A stretch of DNA of 64,000 nt from Streptomyces dysideae (GCF_001514305.1 NZ_KQ949078.1:124001-188000); one strand, 5' to 3'; numbered from the stretch's first letter, positions 23,219 through 32,292 are shown. Program-made: numbers and translations. Notes: generated by a model not told the origin, from the letters alone.

Positions 23219-23261
23219 TTTGCATGGCAGATGTCAGGGGTTCGACTCCCCTAGGCTCCAC
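23219..23261. repeat. Attachment-site repeat, distal side
   Basis: This is an exact copy of 15679-15721, containing only the anticodon loop to the 3' end of tRNA-Ala. It is not a functional tRNA because the 5' half is absent. It marks the far end of the integrated element. Confidence 0.92.
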
Positions 23262-23266
23262 GCGTG

Positions 23267-23311
23267 AATGCCCTCTGACCTGCGGAAACGCAGTTTCGGG
23301 GGGCATTTTTT
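23267..23311 (+). terminator. Hairpin terminator A (original tRNA-Ala terminator)
   Basis: A long imperfect stem with a GAAA loop (core GACCTGCGGAAACGC at 23277-23291) is followed by ATTTTTT. Before the element inserted it would have followed the tRNA by a few bases. Related copies are at 29123-29162 and 36350-36387. Confidence 0.75.
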
Positions 23312-23506
23312 GTGCCCATCAGTGGGTACGGCGATGCTCGTCGGGGGCGGGGAAGGCCCTTGATTCCGGGGTTTGCTCGGCCGTCTCCTTCCCTGGCTGA
23401 TCCCCTAGGACCCGTCGTTGGGTGCGGCCAGGCAAATCTCGGTGCGACGGATTCTGTCGAAGTAGAGTTAGACGGAATTCGTCGTAGTCGGTGTGTGGGA
23501 GCCCTG

Positions 23507-25012
23507 ATGAAGAAGAGCCTGCTGACCAAGCCGGACGACGTGGTCGACCGGGACCGGGAGTGGGGGCTGCTCGCGGAGTTCGTCACTGATCCGGATCCCG
23601 CGATGCGGCTCGGCATCGTGTCGGGGCGGCGGCGGCACGGGAAGTCGTTCCTTCTGCAGGCGCTGTCCGAGCAGGTCGGCGGCCTGTATGTGACAGCGGT
23701 CCGGGAGGAGGGGCGGCTGCCCGCGATCCAGCGGTTCAGCGACGCAGTCGCTGCCTACGCCGGTTTGAGGCTGGGGAGTCTACGTCTGACGGACTGGCGT
23801 GACGTGCTGTCCAACGCCCTTGAGGTGACGGCCCGTTCATCGCACCCGCTGTTGGTGATCGACGAGTTGCCGTATCTGCTCCAGCACTCGCCGGAGATCC
23901 CTGGACTGCTTCAGCAGCTCTACGACGAACGCCAGCGCGGCGTTCGGCCCGGCGCCGGGCCGGGCCCGCGGCTGGTCCTGTGCGGCTCCGCGATGAGTGT
24001 CATGCACGAGCTGCTGTCGGGGACGAAGCCGCTGCGGGGCCGTGCCGTGGTCGATCTGCGGCTGGGGGCCTTCGACTACCGGGACAGCCGGACGTTCTGG
24101 CAGATCACCGACCCGCTGACGGCGCTGAAGGTGCACGCCGTACTTGGTGGTGCGCCTGGCTATCGGCCGGTGGCCGCCCGCCCGCACCCGGACGACGGCT
24201 TCGGCGCCTGGCTCACCCGGACGCTGCTCGACCCGGGCCGGGCGGTGTACTCGCGGACCGAGACCGAATACCTGCTGCGCGAAGACCCGCGCATCACGCA
24301 GCACACGCTGTACTACGACATCCTCACTGCGATCGCACAGGGTGCCGCGACCCCCAGCAAGATCGGTGCAGCCCTGGAGCGCCCGCGCAACGCCGTCGCC
24401 CACCCGCTGGGCGTCCTGGAGTCGACCGGCTACATCCAGCGGGAACAGGACATCCTCCGCGCCCGGCATCCGGTCATCACGCTCGCCGACCCGGTGATCC
24501 GCTTCAACCAGTTGATCACCCTGCCGCAGGCCGCCGCCGTGGAGCAGGGCTTCGCCGAGCAGGTGTGGCAGCGGTCCGCCCCGACCTTCAACTCCAAGAT
24601 CCTCGGCCCGCACTTCGAGGATCTGGCCCGTACCTTCACCCGCCGCTACGCCCACACCCTGCTGCCCGGCGGACTGCCCGGCCCGGTCGGCACCACCGAA
24701 GTCGCCGACCCGGCTGCCCGGACGAAGCACGAGGTCGACGTCATCGCCCTGGCCGCCGGCGAGCGCCCGCAGGCCCCCCGCGCGAAGATCGCGCTGCTAG
24801 GCGAGGCCAAGGCGACCGCCGCCCGCCGGGGGACCGGTGACCTGGAACGCCTGGAGCACATCCGGGCCCTGCTCACCGATCAGGGATACGACACCGCCGG
24901 CACCACCCTAGCCCTGCACTCGCTGCACGGCTTCTACCCCGACCTGATCGACCTGGCCGACCGGCGCGACGACCTCCTCCTCGTCGATCTACCCACCCTG
25001 TACGGAATGTGA
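23507..25012 (+). CDS. ATPase_2/DUF234-type ATPase with PD-(D/E)xK-like C-terminus
   Basis: The protein has 501 residues. Walker A-type SGRRRHGKS (39-47) and Walker B LLVIDELPYLL (Asp119-Glu120) belong to the archaeal-type ATPase family. A winged helix (about 275-320) follows. The C-terminal domain has HFEDLA, Asp411 (RTKHEVDVIAL) and Glu433-x-Lys435 (LLGEAKA), which fits the PD-(D/E)xK nuclease fold of DUF234. The role is unknown; an element-maintenance or defence function is possible. ATG 23507 has GGGAG upstream. A decayed copy of its 3' half lies at 34492-35140. Confidence 0.82.
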   Translation: MKKSLLTKPDDVVDRDREWGLLAEFVTDPDPAMRLGIVSGRRRHGKSFLLQALSEQVGGLYVTAVREEGRLPAIQRFSDAVAAYAGLRLGSLRLTDWRDVLSNALEVTARSSHPLLVIDELPYLLQHSPEIPGLLQQLYDERQRGVRPGAGPGPRLVLCGSAMSVMHELLSGTKPLRGRAVVDLRLGAFDYRDSRTFWQITDPLTALKVHAVLGGAPGYRPVAARPHPDDGFGAWLTRTLLDPGRAVYSRTETEYLLREDPRITQHTLYYDILTAIAQGAATPSKIGAALERPRNAVAHPLGVLESTGYIQREQDILRARHPVITLADPVIRFNQLITLPQAAAVEQGFAEQVWQRSAPTFNSKILGPHFEDLARTFTRRYAHTLLPGGLPGPVGTTEVADPAARTKHEVDVIALAAGERPQAPRAKIALLGEAKATAARRGTGDLERLEHIRALLTDQGYDTAGTTLALHSLHGFYPDLIDLADRRDDLLLVDLPTLYGM

Positions 25013-25084
25013 CACCAAGCAGACCCGGGACAGTCGACTGCGAAAGCGGTTCGGAGTCCGGCGATGACGAGGGCGGACCAGCCG

Positions 25085-25490
25085 CCATGAGCTCAACCCT
25101 TGGCTCAGTCCAGGTCGGTGACTTGCCGGGTGATGGTGGCCGATCACGCCAGGCGTAGTAGCCGGAATCCGCGACGTGCCAGCACCCGGCAAGCCATCTG
25201 CACCGGTAGACGCTCGTGGGCCATCACGTGGATGGCTTCGAACCACCTTTTGGGGCGGTTGCCTCGCCCAGCAAGTCGGCGACCCGCCGGTGGATGGCGA
25301 ACTCGGCCTCCAGTTCAGCGATCCGGCGGCGGGCCGCGGCCAGCTCGGAACGTTCTTTGCTGGATGTGCCCGGCAACGGCCCGGCGTTGATGAGGCGTTG
25401 GCGCCGCCAGACGTAGATCGTCTGATCGCTGATGCCGAGGTGACCGTGAAGCAGTCGGCCAGGACTTCGGCGTCGACGTCTGAGGTTCGC
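25085..25490 (-). pseudogene. IS3-family transposase remnant (orfA end plus orfB start)
   Basis: One leftward frame reads HLGISDQTIYVWRRQRLIN..LPGTSSKERSELAAARRRIAELEAEF, typical of OrfA. A shifted frame just beyond gives VADSGYYAWRDRPPS, the start of OrfB. Both ends are missing and the frames are broken. Confidence 0.7.
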
Positions 25491-25617
25491 ACCAGGGCCC
25501 GAGGCGACGCAGCCGCGACCGGGCCGGTCGCCAGGCCGACTCCGTGCATATCCTGAACGCGGTGCCGCCGATGTGCCGGGCTCATCGGCGGGGGAGGAAC
25601 AGGGGACGGGGTGGCTG

Positions 25618-25983
25618 ATGGACTGGTTCTGGTGGGTGTTGATCGCCTTCTGGACGGGTGGCTTCGCATGGGCGGCCGAGAACATCCGTACGGCTCTGCG
25701 CAACCGGCATGAGCGGAAGCTGGAGCTGATGGCGGCGGCGAAGCAGGAGCGCCTGGCCGTCGAGGCGGCGCACAAGCCACCACAGCCCATCTGCGGGTGC
25801 ACGCACCATCTCGCCAAGCATGACAAGCAGGGCAAGTGCCATGAGCGTGTCGAGGTGCCGACCGCCTGGGACGAGAACAAGAAGCCGGTGCACTATGAGG
25901 CGGGGCAGTGCAACTGCCAGCAGTACGTGGGACCGCAGCCCCTGTCGCAGGTGTACGCGGAAGAACTGACCGATCAGGCCTGA
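25618..25983 (+). CDS. Membrane-anchored small protein with Cys/His cluster
   Basis: The 121-residue protein has an N-terminal helix MDWFWWVLIAFWTGGFAWAAENI that anchors it. A charged coiled region follows, then ICGCTHHLAKHD..GKCHE and CNCQQYV, a likely zinc site. It is conserved in streptomycetes as far as I recall, with no known function. It is intact and has a strong hairpin 40 bases downstream. Confidence 0.65.
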   Translation: MDWFWWVLIAFWTGGFAWAAENIRTALRNRHERKLELMAAAKQERLAVEAAHKPPQPICGCTHHLAKHDKQGKCHERVEVPTAWDENKKPVHYEAGQCNCQQYVGPQPLSQVYAEELTDQA

Positions 25984-26024
25984 CGGATCGGGCCGGGTGC
26001 CGCCGCGACAGTCGGCGGGAGACG

Positions 26025-26062
26025 GCCAAGTGGCCCCACCGGTGTCGGTGGGGCCACTTGGC
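26025..26062. terminator. Strong hairpin between convergent genes
   Basis: A perfect 16-bp stem (GCCAAGTGGCCCCACC and its complement) has a 6-base loop. It lies between the rightward 121-residue gene and the leftward ABC permease gene. It probably ends transcription from both sides. Confidence 0.75.
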
Positions 26063-26101
26063 AAGAGGGCCGAACCTGAAGTCCTCGGCTCGAGTCCTCG
26101 G

Positions 26102-28450
26102 CTACTCGGTGCGCAACGCTGTCGCGGTTTTGGCCCTGGCGGCCCAACCGGCGGGCAGCAGGGCGCCCAGGGTGGCGATGAGCAGCCCGCCGAGGGTGAG
26201 CGGCAACAGCTGGGCCAGGTCGTACACGGCGATGACGGAGTCGGGGAGGTGGAGCCCGGCGCTGTCGCCCATCGCGGGGAGGACCCAGCCGTGCAGGCTG
26301 ACGCCGAGCGGTACGGCCACGGCGCCCGCGGCCAGACCGGTCAGCACGACCGAGGTGAGGACCATCGTGATGGTCTGCCGGGGGGTCATGCCGAGCGCCT
26401 TGTGGACACCGATCTCCCGGACGCGCTCGCGGGTGTCGAGCAGGACGCCGCCCAGCACGCCGAGCGCGGCGACCGCGACGAGCATCAGGGTCAGGAGCGC
26501 GGACAGGGTGTTGAGGGTGACGACCATGTCGCTGCCGCGGTCGGGGCCGCCGGCCATCGCGGTGACGTCCAGTGGGGCCAGGTTCTTGTTCAGCGCGGCG
26601 ACGTAACCACCCACGTCTGTACCGGACTTGACCGCGATGTGGTGGCTGATGTCCGTCAGGTCTGCGTGTGCGGCCGTGAGGTTCGCCGCGTCGGTGAAGA
26701 CCTGCATGCCGTCGTAGCGCGGGTCGAGGACCTCGCCGACGATCCGGACCGTGACCGGCTCGCCCAGGCCGTTCAGGGTGACAGTGTCCCCGATCTCGGT
26801 GCCAGTGGCGGCCAGGAAGCCGGTCGGGACCACGGCCTCGCCGGGTTGGTCGAACCAGCGGCCGGAGACCATTGTGTAGCCGCCCCAGGAGGCGTCGCCG
26901 GTGAAGGCGGTCACGGCGGTGGTGCCGGCTACGCCGGAGACGGTCGCCCGGGCCGTTCCGGCGCTGTAGTACTTCCCGGTCCCGGAGTTGGCCTCGATCG
27001 CGGCGGCGATCTTCGCTGGATCGGCAGCGGGCCGCTCGTCGGGGACCGGTCCGGCGGGCCCGATCTCCGGCAGGGGTGCGGCCACCGTGACATCGGCGGC
27101 GTCATGGGCCCTGGCCTTCGTCACCTCGCCGAGTGAGGCGCCCATCCCCACGGTGAACGTGACGGCGACGGTGCCGGACAGGACCGCAGGACCCATCACC
27201 AGCGCGCGGGCAGGCCGTGCGAAGGGCCGGGCCAGACCCAGGGCGACCGGCCTCGGCAGGGGCAGCCGTCCGGCCAGGCGGACCGCCCACCTACCGCGTC
27301 CCGCCGACGCGGTACGTCCGACGGCGAGCGCGTCGACCGTACGCAGCCGTCCGGCGCGCCAGGCGCTCGCCCACGCGGTCACCGTCACCAGAGCGAGCAC
27401 TCCGGCGATCACCGTCAGGTCGACCCAGGGGGCGATGCTCAGGGTCGAGGAGCCGTAGACCTGCTCGGTCTCGGCCAGTACGGGGACGGCGAGCAGCCGT
27501 CCGGCCAGGACCCCGAGAGCCGTGCCGACGGCGGCCGGGATCAGCGCCTGGCCGACGTAGGCGCGTACGACCTGGGCCGGGGTGAAGCCGACGGCCTTGA
27601 GGATGCCGATACGGCGGGTGCCCGTGCCGACGGCCGACGCGACGACGTTGCCGACGATGAGCACCGACATGACCAGGCCCAGGACGCCGAACGCGATGAG
27701 GAACGGGACGTAGAGGGCGGTGTCGCGCTCGGCGGTCTTCTTGACGGTGAGCCAGGACTGTTCGCCAACGGCCGTGCCTGGCGGCAGGTTTGCCGTCACG
27801 GCCTTGCGGCCCGCCGCGATCTGCGCGGCGGTGTCCGCGTCGGTGAAGCGGTAGAGCATCTGGTAACCGCCGTTGCCGGGCGTGGTGAGCGCGGCCATCT
27901 GGGCCGGCACCACCCAGGCGTCCGCGGTCTGGGTGACCGAGCGGGCCACCCCGACCACCTTCAGCTGCGGGTCGCCGGGCAGGCCGGGAAAGGTGAGCCG
28001 CATGCGGAGGGCCGGGAAGAGCGAGGCATCGGCGGACAGCACGATCTCGCCGGGGTCGGTGGGCCACCGCCCGTCGGTCAGCGTCAGCCCGTCAACGCCC
28101 TTGCCGGGATTGTCCCGGCCCGCCACGGTCATCGGCCACTCGGGCATGCCGCTGTCGAGCCGCGGGCTGACCGTAGCCGTGCGGTACGGCCCGGCCGCAG
28201 CGCTCACACCTTGCGCGTCTGCGGACTTGGCCAGCTGTTCGGCGCTTGCCTTGCCCGCGTCGTACTCCACGGACAGGTGCGCGCCGCGCTGCTGGGCGAA
28301 GGCGTCATCGAAGGGGGCGCCGGAGACCACAAGGAGCGTGCCGCCGAGCACGGAGGCGGCCACCGCCATCATCGTGATGAGCCCGATCACCAGCGTCTGT
28401 ACGCGGCGGCGTCCCACCCCTGAGCGCACTACCTTGCCGAGCGCGCTCAT
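26102..28450 (-). CDS. ABC exporter permease, FtsX/MacB type, duplicated
   Basis: The protein has 782 residues. An N-terminal transmembrane helix and large external domain are followed by three helices with the FtsX-domain motif GILKAVGFTPAQVVRAYVGQ. A second copy of the whole unit ends in IGVHKALGMTPRQTITMVLTS. This double arrangement is typical of actinobacterial FtsX-like permeases that export lipids, peptides or drugs with a LolD-like ATPase. Its ATG overlaps the ATPase stop (ATGA), so it is coupled to a damaged partner. Confidence 0.88.
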   Translation of the reverse strand: MSALGKVVRSGVGRRRVQTLVIGLITMMAVAASVLGGTLLVVSGAPFDDAFAQQRGAHLSVEYDAGKASAEQLAKSADAQGVSAAAGPYRTATVSPRLDSGMPEWPMTVAGRDNPGKGVDGLTLTDGRWPTDPGEIVLSADASLFPALRMRLTFPGLPGDPQLKVVGVARSVTQTADAWVVPAQMAALTTPGNGGYQMLYRFTDADTAAQIAAGRKAVTANLPPGTAVGEQSWLTVKKTAERDTALYVPFLIAFGVLGLVMSVLIVGNVVASAVGTGTRRIGILKAVGFTPAQVVRAYVGQALIPAAVGTALGVLAGRLLAVPVLAETEQVYGSSTLSIAPWVDLTVIAGVLALVTVTAWASAWRAGRLRTVDALAVGRTASAGRGRWAVRLAGRLPLPRPVALGLARPFARPARALVMGPAVLSGTVAVTFTVGMGASLGEVTKARAHDAADVTVAAPLPEIGPAGPVPDERPAADPAKIAAAIEANSGTGKYYSAGTARATVSGVAGTTAVTAFTGDASWGGYTMVSGRWFDQPGEAVVPTGFLAATGTEIGDTVTLNGLGEPVTVRIVGEVLDPRYDGMQVFTDAANLTAAHADLTDISHHIAVKSGTDVGGYVAALNKNLAPLDVTAMAGGPDRGSDMVVTLNTLSALLTLMLVAVAALGVLGGVLLDTRERVREIGVHKALGMTPRQTITMVLTSVVLTGLAAGAVAVPLGVSLHGWVLPAMGDSAGLHLPDSVIAVYDLAQLLPLTLGGLLIATLGALLPAGWAARAKTATALRTE

Positions 28451-29085
28451 CGGGCGGCCTGCGCGGCGCCGGTCTCCCAAGCGACGGCCCGCGCCCCGAT
28501 GTCCTCGATGATCCGCCCGTCGGCGATCTTGACCGTACGGTTCGTGCAGGACCGGGCCAGGGCGAGATCGTGGGTGACCACGACGATGGTCTGACCGTCG
28601 GCGTTGAGCTCGGCGAGCAGCCGGCTGACCTCCTGTCCGGCGACCGTGGCGAGTGCGCCGGTCGGCTCGTCGGCCAGGAGCAGTGGCGGCCGGTTCATCA
28701 GGGCTCGGGCCACCGCGACGCGCTGTCGCTCGCCGCCGGAGAGGCGGCCCGGGTAGGCGCGGGCATGCCGGTCGATGCCGAGGTTCTCCAAGAGTTCGGC
28801 CGCGCGCCGGTCGGCCTCGCGGCGGGCCATTCCGGCGAGCCGCGCGGGCAGGACGACGTTGTCGGCGACGGTCAGATCGTCGAGCAGGTTGAAGAACTGG
28901 CAGACCATGCCGATCTTCGACCGGCGGTAGAGCGCCGCTCCGGCTTCCCCCAGCCCGTCCACCCGTACGCCGTGCACGGTCACGGTCCCCGTATCGGGCC
29001 GGTCGAGGCCCGCGATCAGATTGAGCAGCGTGGACTTGCCGCTGCCGGACGGGCCGAGAATCGCGACGGCCTCGCCGGGCTGCAC
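28447..29085 (-). CDS. ABC transporter ATPase (LolD/MacB type), N-terminally truncated
   Basis: The protein has 212 residues from GTG 29085. Walker A GPSGSGKST, Q-loop, signature LSGGERQRVA, Walker B LLLADEPTGAL and the H-loop THD are all present. The frame upstream continues as GDGPPALHDASLTV, then is cut at about 29120 where terminator B begins. The first 25-30 residues, including the beta strand and aromatic A-loop that stack on ATP, are lost. No normal start is visible, so activity is doubtful. Confidence 0.8.
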   Translation of the reverse strand: MQPGEAVAILGPSGSGKSTLLNLIAGLDRPDTGTVTVHGVRVDGLGEAGAALYRRSKIGMVCQFFNLLDDLTVADNVVLPARLAGMARREADRRAAELLENLGIDRHARAYPGRLSGGERQRVAVARALMNRPPLLLADEPTGALATVAGQEVSRLLAELNADGQTIVVVTHDLALARSCTNRTVKIADGRIIEDIGARAVAWETGAAQAAR

Positions 29086-29122
29086 GGTCAGTGACGCGTC
29101 GTGCAGGGCGGGCGGGCCGTCG

Positions 29123-29162
29123 CCCCTCTGACCTGCGGAAACGCGGTTTGGAGGGGCTTTTT
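29123..29162 (+). terminator. Hairpin terminator B at a rearrangement junction
   Basis: CCCCTC...GAGGGG stem with a GAAA loop and CTTTTT; the core GACCTGCGGAAACGC at 29130-29144 matches terminator A. It abuts the truncated ABC ATPase gene. The 100 bases downstream also resemble the downstream flank of terminator A (GGGTTTGC, CCGTCTCC, CCCCT). Confidence 0.7.
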
Positions 29163-29351
29163 GCGTGTGGATATGTCAGCACGGTGGTGTTGACGGGCAT
29201 CTCGTGGGCCCCGATTTTTCGAGGGTTTGCACGGGGTCCGTCTCCCCCGGCGCTCCCCTGGAGCCTGGGTGCCGGTCGGACCGTGGAGGTGAGGGAGGGG
29301 CGGGTGGCGCATGGGGCTTCCGGTTTCCTACTTGTTTGACACACTGGGGGT

Positions 29352-29636
29352 ATGTCTGAGACGACGTACAGCATCGGTGAGGGGCCGGCGACGCGGGTCA
29401 GCCTTTCCCTGCCCGAGGGGACGGCGGAGGCGATCCGTGCCCGGGTCGGTAAGCGGGAGTTCTCCGCGTTCATCGCCGCGGCCGTCGAGCGGGAGCTGCG
29501 GGGGCAGGTGCTGGACGAGTACCTGGCCGACTACGAGAGCCGCAAGGGGCCGGTGCCCGAGCAGGCACGGCAGCAGGCGCGGCAGGTGTTCGACGAGGTG
29601 TTCGCCGAGGAAGACCAGTGGCCCGCCGCAAGCTGA
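29352..29636 (+). CDS. Antitoxin of a VapBC-like pair
   Basis: The 94-residue protein has an N-terminal ribbon-helix-helix (TRVSLSLPEGTAEAIRARVGKREFSAFIAAAVERELR, about 14-50) that should bind the operon promoter. The acidic C-terminal part should wrap the toxin. It overlaps the PIN-domain gene by 19 bases. Confidence 0.82.
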   Translation: MSETTYSIGEGPATRVSLSLPEGTAEAIRARVGKREFSAFIAAAVERELRGQVLDEYLADYESRKGPVPEQARQQARQVFDEVFAEEDQWPAAS

Positions 29637-30031
29637 GCCACGAGGGGACGCTGGTCCTGGACAGTGAGGGACTCTCCACGCTGCTCGCCGATGACGAAAC
29701 GGTGGTGGCCCTGGTCGCGGAGGCGCGGTCACGGGGCATGGAGGTGGTGATCTGCTCGCTCACCATCATCGAGGCCGTCCACGCCCGTACGAACAAGGCT
29801 CGGCTGAGCTGGCTGCTGTCGGGACTGCGAGTGATCCCGGTGGGGGACGAGGAGGCGAAGGCGGCCTCGGCACTGTTGATGGGGGACGGGCTGCACGGTC
29901 ACAAGTACGCCATCGACGCGGCCGTGGCCGAGGCTGCCCTGCGGCAACAGCGGCCTGTGGTCATGCTGACCTCTGACATCGACGACATGACCAAGCTATG
30001 CGGCGACCGGGTCCGGCTCGTGGCCGTGTGA
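29618..30031 (+). CDS. PIN-domain ribonuclease toxin, VapC-like
   Basis: The 137-residue protein has PIN catalytic acids Asp15 (LVLDSEG), Glu52 (IIEAVHA), Asp100 (AIDAAVAE) and Asp120 (LTSDIDD). These toxins cut specific tRNAs or rRNA in a metal-dependent way and are held in check by the cognate antitoxin. The start is GTG 29618, inside the antitoxin gene. The pair is complete and looks functional, unlike its neighbours. Confidence 0.87.
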   Translation: MARRKLSHEGTLVLDSEGLSTLLADDETVVALVAEARSRGMEVVICSLTIIEAVHARTNKARLSWLLSGLRVIPVGDEEAKAASALLMGDGLHGHKYAIDAAVAEAALRQQRPVVMLTSDIDDMTKLCGDRVRLVAV

Positions 30032-30203
30032 GGCGGCCATCGTGTGTACTTCGCTATGGAGCTCAGGACTTCCTTTTGCCCATTACTCCTTCCCATCTAC
30101 TCCTTCCCATCGGTGCTGGTCACCGCTCTGATACTCCCCGACGGGCTGGCAGATCGGACGCATCCGACCTGCTGATCTGCGGTTCTTCCCGGGACAGCGG
30201 AGG

Positions 30204-30257
30204 CGGCCGTTCTCCACGCTTCGAGATGTCGAGTAACGAAGCACGCGAGAACGGCCG
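30204..30257. repeat. Nested inverted repeats upstream of transposase pseudogene
   Basis: Outer arms CGGCCGTTCTC (30204-30214) and GAGAACGGCCG (30247-30257) enclose inner arms GCTTCG and CGAAGC. The structure ends 6 bases before the transposase ATG. It is probably the element's subterminal region. Confidence 0.65.
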
Positions 30258-30263
30258 TTGTGT

Positions 30264-31227
30264 ATGAGTCTCCCCGTCGACGTGCCCGCAGGCGAGGCAT
30301 TGAGCGCGTTGTCCCGCCTTCGGGTCGAGTTCTACGAATGCCTCTACGCTCGCCAGGACACGCTCTTCGAGCTCACAGATGCCGTGCTGTGCGCGGACAG
30401 GCCGGTGAAGACCCTGGTCGAGCTCTGCCTGGCGGTCGAGCACCAGCGGGGGGCACGGTGCCCTGTATGCCGCGTTGGACCGGGGCTGGCTGGAGCCGCG
30501 GCGATCGAGGACGCGGGCCGCCTGCGCGACGCGCTCGGCACGGCACTGCCGACACGGTTGCGCCGCACGCTGGCCGACCTGCCGCTGCCGAGGGCGGCCG
30601 ACGGGCGGATCGTGCTGGCCGTGGATGTCAGCAACTAGCTCCGCCCAGACGCCCCGACCAGCGACGGCCGGCTGTTCTGCCACGTCTATGGGCGCGGCGA
30701 CCGCAAGAGGGATCAGTTCGTGCCGGGCTGGCCGTACTCCTTCGTTGCCGCCCTGGAGACCGGGCGGACCTCCTGTGGCGCGCTGCTGGATGCCGCTTGG
30801 CCACCGCCGCCACGGGTGGCAGTCGTTCCTCCGCAGATTCGACCTCGAACACACCTTCCGGCTCATGAAACAGACCCTCGGCTGGACCGCCCCGAAAGTC
30901 CGTCACGCGGACACCGCCGACCTGTGGACCTGGCTCATCATCGCCGCCCACACGCAGCTCCGCCTCGCCCGACCCCTCGCCGAGGACCTCCGCCGGCCCT
31001 GGGAACGCCGCACCGAGCCCCGCCGGCTCACCCCCGCCCGAGTGCGGCGGGGGTTTCGCAACGTCCGCGCGACCACGACCCGTCCGGCAGCCGCACTGAA
31101 ACCGTCCCGGCCGGGGCCGGGACGGCCTGCAGGCTCGAAGAACAAACACCGGGCCAGGCGCCACGACGTCGGCAAGACGGTCAAACGCGCCGAGTCAATC
31201 AAGGAACACCAAGCCCGCCCACATTAA
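30264..31227 (+). pseudogene. NF041680-like DDE transposase, frameshifted and internally deleted
   Basis: The 5' part reads SLPVDVPAGEALSALSRLR..LYARQDTLFELTDAVLC. A shift near 30465 separates it from the MDRGWLEP segment, and a stop codon (TAG) falls at 30636 after LAVDVSN. Near 30795 the middle of the gene is missing and the frame jumps to HGWQSFLRRFDLEHTFRLMKQTLGW, continuing to the C-terminus. It cannot encode an active transposase. Confidence 0.8.
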
Positions 31228-31513
31228 ACGCCAAGCTCAGGGCAGGTGACCGAGGTGGGACGCTTACCGGTGTCCGCGGCGAGCTTGTCGGAGCTCGTCT
31301 GGGCGACTCGGGTCTTGTGGACGGCCCCATCCTCGTTGTCGCCCGTGTTCTCGGGGCCGGGCTCTCCTCGGCGGTGGCGGTGTCCGTGCTGGCCGTCGCC
31401 TCGTCCTTCTTCTTCACGTCGCCGACGCTGAAGGAGCATCCCGTGGCGAGAAGCACTGTCAGTGCGCCCAGCGCCGCCGCGGCAATCCTCTTGATACGCC
31501 CAGTGTGCTGCAT
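31224..31513 (-). pseudogene. DUF4333-like lipoprotein remnant
   Basis: It starts MQHTGRIKRIAAAALGALTVLLATGCS, a clear lipobox. After EESPAP the frame breaks; the neighbouring frame continues TRVAQTSSDKLAADTGKRPTSVTCPE, the start of a DUF4333 domain. The rest of the domain is missing where the transposase pseudogene abuts. Confidence 0.65.
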
Positions 31514-31707
31514 TCCGTCGCCCGTGTGTGGGTATGAGACAAAGATCAAGACTGCGTGGTCAGTTGAATTGACCTCGCTCACCGCGGGGTTTGGGCACTT
31601 GTTCACGAGGTGCACCGCTGGGACGCCGGGGTGCCCGAGGAGGTCACCTTCGTCACCAAGCCCGAGCCGGGCATCGAGATGCCGCGTGTGGCTCGGGCCG
31701 GGAGAGG

Positions 31708-32292
31708 TCAGCAGGTGCGGGAGTTGTAGGTGGCCCAAATAGGACCGCTGTCCGCCGCAGGGCCGTAGAACCTGTAGTTCCCGTCGGGTGAACGCTGCAG
31801 CACGAATTCCTGCGAGCGGTACGAGCTCCTGGAACCTGTCACGCCGTAATACACGATGAACAGCCACCCGTTCTGGTTGTCGATGTGCCTGAGCCTGTCG
31901 CCTGCCTTTGTCCAGCTGTTCCGACCGGCGGAGCCGTCCACGAAGAGGCCCTTGTCAGCCTGGAACTTCCTTGTCGCGGCATCGGTCTGGTCGCCGAAGA
32001 TGCCATCGATCCCGGACGAGGGCAGGTAACCATGTGCCCAGAGAATGGTCTGCCACAGGCAGGTGACGTTCGAGGAGCGGTGCGTGGTGACGTTGACGAC
32101 GCCCTCGTTGTCGAAGTCGTCACCTACCGCGCCGCTGCCGTACACGTATGCCCTGCCGCTGTAGGAGCCGCTGGCCGCAGCCGGCGTGGCCATGGTGACG
32201 GTGATGCTGACAGCCAACGCCGCGCCGACGACGGGGGCAGCCGCTCTGCGCAGCATGCGACGGATGGAACGGATGGAGTGGAGCGACGACAT
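31708..32292 (-). CDS. Secreted peptidoglycan-binding-domain protein
   Basis: The 194-residue protein has a signal peptide with a basic start and hydrophobic core (APVVGAALAVSITVTMATPAAAS). A PG_binding_1 fold (about 75-130: CLWQTILWAHGYLPSSGIDGIFGDQTDAATRKFQADKGL) is followed by a C-terminal beta-rich part of unknown type. AAGGAG lies 5 bases before the ATG. Probably exported and bound to cell wall; no catalytic motif. Confidence 0.8.
   Translation of the reverse strand: MSSLHSIRSIRRMLRRAAAPVVGAALAVSITVTMATPAAASGSYSGRAYVYGSGAVGDDFDNEGVVNVTTHRSSNVTCLWQTILWAHGYLPSSGIDGIFGDQTDAATRKFQADKGLFVDGSAGRNSWTKAGDRLRHIDNQNGWLFIVYYGVTGSRSSYRSQEFVLQRSPDGNYRFYGPAADSGPIWATYNSRTC

Larger units (their letters stand above)
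15721..23261. mobile_element. tRNA-Ala integrated element, phage-satellite-like (about 7.5 kb)
   Basis: The element is bounded by 43-bp direct repeats. Gene order is integrase and XRE repressor (leftward), then excisionase, Rep-like protein, tiny zinc ribbon, 264-residue protein, a 73-residue protein, TerS-like protein and a small protein (rightward), a short GntR regulator (leftward), two small Cys-containing proteins (rightward), and a five-gene leftward operon of tiny proteins. I find no FtsK/Tra translocase, as in pSAM2-type conjugative elements. I also find no large terminase, portal, capsid or tail gene. The layout suggests a phage satellite; a decayed prophage or ICE remains possible. 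Confidence 0.75.

Noticed and set aside
23219..23260. Second tRNA-Ala gene
   Set aside because: Only the 3' half of the tRNA is present; the acceptor 5' strand and D arm are missing, so it is an attachment-site copy.
15721..23261. pSAM2-type conjugative element (AICE)
   Set aside because: Integrase, xis and GntR fit, but no FtsK-like transfer gene or NUDIX/Spd genes are found, while a TerS-like gene is present. Kept only as an alternative.
26102..29473. 1123-codon frame extending upstream of the permease
   Set aside because: Only the part from 28450 encodes the permease. The upstream stretch overlaps the ABC ATPase in another frame and the junction hairpin, and has no protein features.
31600..31727. 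Short rightward frame resembling a C-terminal protein fragment (DAGVPEEVTFVTKPEPGIEM)
   Set aside because: Too short to assign and without a start; probably debris of an unknown gene.
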